Assembly (NCBI GenBank): GCA_003540955.1 | Contig: DPMX01000348.1 | Coordinates: 1 to 9,550 of the forward strand | DNA from: Gammaproteobacteria bacterium | GTDB lineage: Bacteria > Pseudomonadota > Gammaproteobacteria > Ga0077536 | Length of the DNA stretch: 9,550 nt | Reading direction: 5' to 3' | Shown: piece after piece, positions 5,603 through 9,550 of the stretch | How the letters are laid out: the number at the start of each line of letters is the position of its first letter | Position numbering within the stretch: the first letter of the stretch is position 1 | Notes under the pieces: generated by a model | The model's database searches: none | Seen by the model: only the letters and a program-made list of their open reading frames with translations | Told to the model about the DNA's origin: nothing | Made by a program: the position numbers and the translations under genes

Positions 5603-7044
5603 AAACGCTCTAGCTCCGGATGGGGCAAGTTACCACGGTGAACATGCATTGCACCGAATTCAGCACAGCGATGCAAAGTAGGTACTGCTTTGCCTGGGTT
5701 TAAAAGACCAATCGGGTCAAAAGCGCCCTTAATCGAGTGGAATGCGGCCAGTTCAAGCGCCGAGAACTGCACGCACATTTCGTTCAGTTTTTCGACTCCT
5801 ACTCCGTGCTCACCTGTAATAGTGCCACCGACTTTAACGCAGAGTTCTAAAATTTTGCTTCCAAGCGTCTCCGCCGCTTCGAGTTGAGAATCCTCATTAC
5901 CATCGTACGCAATCAGGGGATGCAGATTGCCATCTCCCGCATGGAACACGTTCGCGACCATCAGGCCGTATTCCTGGGCGAGTTCAGAAATACGTTGCAG
6001 CACAATGCCAAGATGTCGACGCGGGATCGTTCCATCAATACAGTAATAATCAGGTGCGATACGTCCGAGCGCGGGGAACGCGGATTTTCTTCCTATCCAA
6101 AATCGCTGTCGTTCTTCTTCGGTAGTTGATATTCGGATCTCGTTACAATCATGTTTCTCGAAGATCTTTTGGAGGTGATCAAGCTGTGAGTCGACCTCAC
6201 CGGCCGTACCATCCAATTCGCACAACAAGATCGCGGCCGCATCGCGCGGATAGCCCGCGCGACAAAATTCTTCTGCCGCCCCGATCGCTAGCTGATCCAT
6301 CATCTCCAAACCTGAAGGTGTGATACCTGCAGCGATCACATCTGCAACCGTATCTGCCGCGTCTTGTACGGCACAAAAAGCGCCTAGCATAACTCTCGCA
6401 ACAGGTGGGCGTGGTAGCAGCTTAACGGTGATCTGCATGATAATCCCTAACATACCCTCAGAGCCGTTCACCATGGCCAATAAGTCGTAGCCCGGACTGT
6501 CGAGTGCCGAACACCCGACAGTTAGCCATTCTCCCTCGGCGGTAAGTACGTCTACAGCAAGTACGTTGTTTACGGTGAGACCGTATTTTAGACAATGCAC
6601 ACCGCCGGAGTTTTCCGCAACGTTACCCCCGATGGAACAAGCGATCTGCGAGGATGGATCAGGCGCATAGTAGAGCCCATATACCGCCGCCGCCTCCGAT
6701 ATTGCAAGATTTCTAACTCCCGGCTCAACCACGGCGATACGGTTGTCCGGATCAATGTGTTTGATACGGTTGAATTTTGCTAAACTCAACAAGCAGCCCT
6801 CTTCGAGCGGCAGGGCGCCGCCGGACAGACCCGTACCTGCTCCGCGAGCAACTATCGGCACACCGTAGGCAGCACAAACCTTGACGATTGCTTGCACCTC
6901 GTCGCGAGTTCTCGGCAGCACTACTACTCGCGGCACTGCGCGGTATGCCGCTAGACCGTCAGACTCATACGGACGCTTTTCTTCAACCGCAGTAAGTAAA
7001 CCCTCAGCGGGCAATATAGCGGCCAATTCGGTTTCGAAATCCAC
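5599..7044 (-). CDS. glcD: Glycolate oxidase subunit GlcD (FAD-linked 2-hydroxyacid oxidase)
   Basis: GlcD is the FAD-binding catalytic subunit of glycolate dehydrogenase, oxidising glycolate to glyoxylate and normally working with GlcE and the Fe-S subunit GlcF. The 481 residues comprise a VAO-type FAD domain (about 38-178) with RGAGTGLSGGALP (67-79), PGVRNLAISEAA (108-119), YAPDPSSQIACSIGGNVAENSGG (126-148) and GSEGMLG (194-200). A C-terminal substrate/cap domain (about 215-455) has FHAGDGNLHP (367-376, with metal-ligand type histidines), GTITGEHGVGVEK (407-419) and LLNPGK (447-452). The tail HRCAEFGAMHVH is typical of GlcD rather than D-lactate dehydrogenase. GTG at 7044 is the start; its Shine-Dalgarno is weak. 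No glcE or glcF lies beside it: tldD converges downstream and the upstream gene is divergent. A related 2-hydroxyacid substrate cannot be excluded. Confidence 0.93.
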   Translation of the reverse strand: MDFETELAAILPAEGLLTAVEEKRPYESDGLAAYRAVPRVVVLPRTRDEVQAIVKVCAAYGVPIVARGAGTGLSGGALPLEEGCLLSLAKFNRIKHIDPDNRIAVVEPGVRNLAISEAAAVYGLYYAPDPSSQIACSIGGNVAENSGGVHCLKYGLTVNNVLAVDVLTAEGEWLTVGCSALDSPGYDLLAMVNGSEGMLGIIMQITVKLLPRPPVARVMLGAFCAVQDAADTVADVIAAGITPSGLEMMDQLAIGAAEEFCRAGYPRDAAAILLCELDGTAGEVDSQLDHLQKIFEKHDCNEIRISTTEEERQRFWIGRKSAFPALGRIAPDYYCIDGTIPRRHLGIVLQRISELAQEYGLMVANVFHAGDGNLHPLIAYDGNEDSQLEAAETLGSKILELCVKVGGTITGEHGVGVEKLNEMCVQFSALELAAFHSIKGAFDPIGLLNPGKAVPTLHRCAEFGAMHVHRGNLPHPELERF

Positions 7045-7068
7045 TAGGCTTCTAGAGTGCGTTTGGCG

Positions 7069-7092
7069 ATTATAGAGATTCTACGGATTATA
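7069..7092 (-). promoter_or_regulatory. Two tandem consensus -10 hexamers upstream of glcD
   Basis: On the minus strand TATAAT occurs at 7092-7087 and again at 7074-7069, 18 nt apart, giving expected transcript starts about 36 and 18 nt before the GTG at 7044. No hexamer resembling TTGACA sits 16-18 nt upstream of either. The nearest is TTTACC, only 13 nt from the first box. An activator-dependent or dual promoter is plausible; which box is used is unknown. Confidence 0.45.
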
Positions 7093-7127
7093 TCATCGCA
7101 TAAACGGTAAATTTGCACTCTCGCTAA

Positions 7128-7154
7128 CACATCAAATGTGAAAACAATGTGAAA
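7128..7154. repeat. Repeated ATGTG half-sites between glcD and the DUF1329 gene
   Basis: CACAT (7128-7132) and ATGTG (7136-7140) form an inverted pair around CAA. The overlapping unit AATGTGAAA occurs twice as a direct repeat, at 7135-7143 and 7146-7154, exactly 11 nt apart, about one helical turn. The cluster lies upstream of the glcD -10 hexamers and about 100 nt upstream of the DUF1329 start, so it could be a shared regulator site. The regulator is unknown. Confidence 0.35.
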
Positions 7155-7244
7155 CAAACACCGAAATAAATGACGGAACTAGGTGTATTTCTATGCATTT
7201 TTGTGTACTTTTACAGATGTACTAAATGCCCCTTTAAGAAAAGC

Positions 7245-7250
7245 GGAGGA
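7245..7250 (+). promoter_or_regulatory. Strong Shine-Dalgarno deciding the DUF1329 start
   Basis: GGAGGA lies 7 nt upstream of GTG 7258-7260. It supports that start over an in-frame GTG at 7183, which would add 25 residues in front of an otherwise classical signal peptide. Confidence 0.85.
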
Positions 7251-7257
7251 ATCTATC

Positions 7258-8628
7258 GTGTTTAAACCGATACAATACGCGTTGGTGGCGATATTCGCGG
7301 CGGGTTCGCTCGCGGCAAATGCTGCTACGCGAGAAGACCACCTTGCGTGGTTAAAAATGAACCAGGAAGCGACGCCGGAATTTGCCGCGGGTGACACCAT
7401 TACAATCGATAATGCCGATGTCATTCGACCCTTTATTCCGGTAGAGCAACAGCCAACCCTGATCTTCGACGGAATGGAGATGCCAATCGTAGAAGCGTCA
7501 GACTTAACGCCACGTCAAGACTATCTAGACGTAACAGTTAAGCACCTAGGCGAAGCGACGATTGCAAGCGATGGCGCGCTTGAGAACTATGCCGCTGGCC
7601 GTCCGTTCGATCCAACCAACTGGGAACCAGGCAGCGCTGCACACGGTTATGAGTTAATTTGGAACTATACCTACCGTTGGCAGTTCGCAGGAATTAGCGT
7701 CGCCGATGTGCAGTGGATCTGGGTGCGCCCCGGTGAATCTCACGAAGGACATGAAGCTGTAACGACCGACAATGGTGCGTTCGCTGAGAACTACAGAGGC
7801 GGAGGCTCTTTCGAGCGTTTACTCAGAGGGTCCTATCAGCGCGTTCTAATGTCGCACAGATCGGACCTGCCCGAGCCTTACCTTTGGAACGATGGTAAAG
7901 GTTTTGCGAAGGGCACAGACTTCCGCGAGTATACTGGCTTCGATTCGCCATTTGATATTGCCGGCACCGCGTTTTTGATTTTGCGCTACGACGACCCGCG
8001 TAAGACTGATGACTCTTGGGCCTACATCCCAAGCCTGCGCCGCGTACGCCGGATCTCAGTGGAGGTGAAATCGGATTCCTTGTTAGGAACGGACCATACT
8101 CTGGAAGACTTCTACGGGTTTAACGGTCGACCGTTAGAACACAATTGGATCTATGTCGGCGAAGCCAGAATCCTAGCAGTGAACTCCTCACGCTACACTA
8201 CGTCGCATTTCTATGGACCTTCAGGGTTTGCCCCGTGGGACAACTGGGAGCTACGTGACTATTGGGTGATAAATCAAATCCCAATAGACCCAGCGCATCC
8301 GTATAAAGAAAAATTCTTGTACCTCGAAAAAGAGACTACGATGTGTTTCTATGCGAATGCTTACGACAAAGCCGGACAACTTTGGAAAACTTGGCAGATG
8401 TCTAAGAACTGGACTGAAGCGCCAAATTACCGGCCTGAGTCTGAGGCCCTTGGCGCTAGGAAAACCACCGAAGTGGTTCGTGTCCCGAGTTTCCAAAGCA
8501 TAAACGTGCAGGATCATCAAAACGATCGAGGAACCTTGGTGCCGTGTTTCGGGAACAGCTACCCGACTCCGGTTTTCCGGAAAGTTAAACGAACCATGGA
8601 CGTTAACTATCTAACAGAGGGTCGTTAA
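7258..8628 (+). CDS. Secreted DUF1329 family protein
   Basis: From GTG 7258 this is a 456-residue protein of the DUF1329 family (outer-membrane/periplasmic, related in fold to LolA/LolB-like lipoprotein carriers; function unproven). In many proteobacteria it is encoded with a DUF1302 outer-membrane protein and RND/MMPL transporters. A Sec signal peptide is clear: K3, a hydrophobic stretch ALVAIFAAGSLA, and probable cleavage at ANA-AT (22/23). There is no lipobox cysteine. Family landmarks are FDPTNWEPG (117-125), RYDDPRKTDDSWAYIPSLRRVRRI (243-266), DHTLEDFYGFNG (279-290), the FYGPSGFAPWDNWELRDYWV segment (about 318-337) and SFQSINVQDHQ near the C-terminus. Two mature cysteines (C363, C430) could form a disulfide. 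It appears monocistronic, followed by an intrinsic terminator, with no DUF1302 or transporter partner here. Confidence 0.92.
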   Translation: MFKPIQYALVAIFAAGSLAANAATREDHLAWLKMNQEATPEFAAGDTITIDNADVIRPFIPVEQQPTLIFDGMEMPIVEASDLTPRQDYLDVTVKHLGEATIASDGALENYAAGRPFDPTNWEPGSAAHGYELIWNYTYRWQFAGISVADVQWIWVRPGESHEGHEAVTTDNGAFAENYRGGGSFERLLRGSYQRVLMSHRSDLPEPYLWNDGKGFAKGTDFREYTGFDSPFDIAGTAFLILRYDDPRKTDDSWAYIPSLRRVRRISVEVKSDSLLGTDHTLEDFYGFNGRPLEHNWIYVGEARILAVNSSRYTTSHFYGPSGFAPWDNWELRDYWVINQIPIDPAHPYKEKFLYLEKETTMCFYANAYDKAGQLWKTWQMSKNWTEAPNYRPESEALGARKTTEVVRVPSFQSINVQDHQNDRGTLVPCFGNSYPTPVFRKVKRTMDVNYLTEGR

Positions 8629-8661
8629 GCAACCCAGTTTAGACAAAACAAATTCAATCTT

Positions 8662-8691
8662 AAGGGCCGACTTTTTGTCGGCCTTTTTTTT
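8662..8691 (+). terminator. Intrinsic terminator after the DUF1329 gene
   Basis: The stem GGCCGAC (8665-8671) and GTCGGCC (8677-8683) encloses a TTTTT loop, with flanking AAG able to pair into the following eight-T run (8684-8691). It begins about 34 nt after the TAA at 8626-8628 and makes the DUF1329 gene a separate transcription unit from rng. Confidence 0.95.
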
Positions 8692-8697
8692 AAATGC

Positions 8698-8721
8698 GGT
8701 TGGAGAAATTGCTCCAGAACC
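8698..8721 (+). other. Bulged hairpin downstream of the terminator
   Basis: GGTT-GGAG pairs with CTCC and AACC around a six-base AAATTG loop, with an AG bulge on the 3' side. No T-run follows, so it is not an intrinsic terminator. A role is unknown, and it may be chance. Confidence 0.2.
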
Positions 8722-8793
8722 ATTTCGCATCCAAAACATTTCCGCACTCACCCCGAAACGCACTCGTGATTCGCTATGAATGGGATATTATAA

Positions 8794-8880
8794 GGACCAG
8801 AGCCGTCAGTGATCGCAACCATTCGGCAGAGCGATATCAGCGCTAGTAACCATTTTTTGTCACAGATGGTCCGAGCCGTC
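8794..8880. repeat. Imperfect 13-14-nt direct repeat upstream of rng
   Basis: GGACCAGAGCCGTC (8794-8807) recurs as GGTCCGAGCCGTC (8868-8880). They are identical except for one substitution and one missing base, and the starts are 74 nt apart. The second copy ends 34 nt before the -10 box of rng, where an activator could bind. Confidence 0.35.
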
Positions 8881-8914
8881 GCGAGAGTACTGGTATGAGG
8901 TCTAGTCGAATCGC

Positions 8915-8920
8915 TATAAT
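8915..8920 (+). promoter_or_regulatory. Consensus -10 hexamer for rng
   Basis: TATAAT matches the consensus exactly and would start a transcript near 8927 with a leader of about 60 nt. No TTGACA-like -35 is found at 16-18 nt. The box is embedded in an 11-nt perfect palindrome GCTATAATAGC (8913-8923). Confidence 0.5.
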
Positions 8921-8985
8921 AGCTTACGAATTAAATAGTTATAGTCGAAAGGCCGACCTAAGAATAGATCAACTGTAATAAGCGC

Positions 8986-9550
8986 ATGGCACAAGAAATC
9001 CTCGTTAACGTGACGCCGCAAGAAACTCGCGTTGCATCAATTGAAAACGGCGTGTTGCAGGAATTCGTCGTAGAACAAAATAGAGCGCGCGGCCTGGTAG
9101 GGAACATCTACCTTGGGCGCGTATCCCGAGTGCTTCCCGGAATGGGCGCGGCATTCTTAGACATCGGTCTCGCACGCACCGCATTCCTCCACGTTTCAGA
9201 TCTCTGCCAACCAACTAACAAAAATTCTATAGCAGAGATAAAAATACCCATCGAACAAATTTTAAGCCAAGGACAGCAGCTTTTAGTCCAAGTTACAAAA
9301 GATCCAATAGGAACGAAAGGTGCACGCCTCACAACGTTCCTTAGTATCTCATCACGCTACCTCGTTTACTTGCCGAGCACACCCAGGGTTGGCATTTCAC
9401 AACGAATAGAAAGTAACGACGAACGGCAACGACTACGAAGTTTGCTAGAGGAATTAGCTCCATATCTCCCGACACTACCAACGAGCGTTCGCGACTCTTC
9501 CGATCTCAAAAGTAACGAAAGCATGCACAATGAGCCGGGGACTTACACAA
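8986..9550 (+). CDS. rng: Ribonuclease G, N-terminal part (runs off right edge)
   Basis: RNase G is an endoribonuclease of the RNase E/G family, acting in 16S rRNA 5'-end maturation and mRNA turnover in the cytoplasm. 188 codons are present out of an expected 485-500. The start MAQEILVNVTPQETRVASIENGVLQEF aligns directly with E. coli RNase G. An S1 RNA-binding domain follows (about 36-120): GLVGNIYLGRVSRVLPGMGAAFLDIG at 36-61 and the VTKDPIGTKGARLTT segment at 103-117. RYLVYLP and VGISQRIES (135-143) come next. After LRSLLEEL there are about 20 more residues than in E. coli before the point where a GGFIxRTAAEG segment is expected, and the window ends there. The ATG at 8986 lacks a good Shine-Dalgarno. 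In many gammaproteobacteria rng lies near tldD, and here glcD and the DUF1329 gene stand between them. Confidence 0.95.
   Translation, partial: MAQEILVNVTPQETRVASIENGVLQEFVVEQNRARGLVGNIYLGRVSRVLPGMGAAFLDIGLARTAFLHVSDLCQPTNKNSIAEIKIPIEQILSQGQQLLVQVTKDPIGTKGARLTTFLSISSRYLVYLPSTPRVGISQRIESNDERQRLRSLLEELAPYLPTLPTSVRDSSDLKSNESMHNEPGTYT

Larger units (their letters stand above)
8692..8985. other. Non-coding region between the DUF1329 terminator and rng
   Basis: 294 nt without a supportable gene. It contains a bulged hairpin just after the terminator (GGTTGGAG at 8698-8705 with CTCC at 8712-8715 and AACC at 8718-8721), an imperfect direct repeat (8794-8807 and 8868-8880), the rng -10 box at 8915-8920, and an 8-nt direct repeat TAGTCGAA at 8903-8910 and 8942-8949 flanking that box. 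I see no tRNA or known riboswitch. Confidence 0.6.

Noticed and set aside
7183..7257. Upstream GTG start that would add 25 residues to the DUF1329 protein
   Set aside because: The GTG at 7258 has GGAGGA at ideal spacing and gives a classical signal peptide at the very N-terminus; the longer form would bury it.
8781..8853. Possible small RNA from ATATTATAAGG near 8785 to the T6 run near 8853
   Set aside because: There is no -35 and only a 4-bp stem before the T-run, so neither promoter nor terminator is convincing.
1..9550. Search for CRISPR arrays, insertion sequences, tRNA/rRNA, phage or toxin-antitoxin genes
   Set aside because: No spaced repeat array, transposase, terminal inverted repeats, cloverleaf or defence-type domain was seen. 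All long frames are assigned to housekeeping or conserved families.

Overview
The window reads as an ordinary chromosomal stretch of a proteobacterium, most likely a gammaproteobacterium. The reasons are the order hom-thrC-rpfE-like-recJ, which resembles the recJ-rpfE arrangement known from xanthomonads, a proteobacterial TldD/GlcD/RNase G set, and a periplasmic DUF1329 protein. Base composition looks close to balanced. There is no sign of phage, insertion sequences, CRISPR arrays, tRNA or rRNA. Eight protein genes cover nearly all of the sequence. Five of the eight appear to start at GTG or TTG.

Layout. Positions 1-3893 hold a minus-strand cluster, read right to left: hom (homoserine dehydrogenase), thrC (threonine synthase), an RpfE-like/COG4255 protein, and the N-terminal 108 codons of recJ, which runs off the left edge. 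hom/thrC share a GTGA stop-start overlap and rpfE-like/recJ share a TTGA overlap. Only the 105-nt thrC/rpfE-like gap interrupts the cluster. A 260-nt divergent intergenic region (3894-4153) separates it from tldD on the plus strand and contains a 23-nt near-perfect palindrome. tldD (4154-5602) and glcD (5599-7044, minus strand) converge so tightly that their two TAG stops share one CTAG. A 213-nt divergent region (7045-7257) with -10-like hexamers and repeated ATGTG half-sites separates glcD from a secreted DUF1329 protein (7258-8628, plus), which ends in a textbook intrinsic terminator. After 294 nt of non-coding DNA with a consensus TATAAT, the N-terminal 188 codons of RNase G (rng) run off the right edge.

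Function. hom and thrC supply two steps of threonine synthesis from aspartate semialdehyde: reduction to homoserine, and conversion of O-phosphohomoserine to threonine. The homoserine kinase and aspartokinase are not in this window. RecJ is a 5'-3' single-strand DNA exonuclease. TldD is one half of the TldD/TldE(PmbA) metallopeptidase, GlcD is a FAD-dependent 2-hydroxyacid oxidoreductase subunit standing without glcE/glcF, and RNase G matures and decays RNA.

I did not find a new multi-gene system. The items most worth checking are a Cys-rich insertion in ThrC, the palindrome upstream of hom (which coincides with a Thr-Thr-Thr run in a possible leader peptide), the uninterrupted reading frame joining thrC to the RpfE-like gene across a single TAG, the orphan DUF1329 gene, the solitary glcD, and a linker insertion in RNase G.
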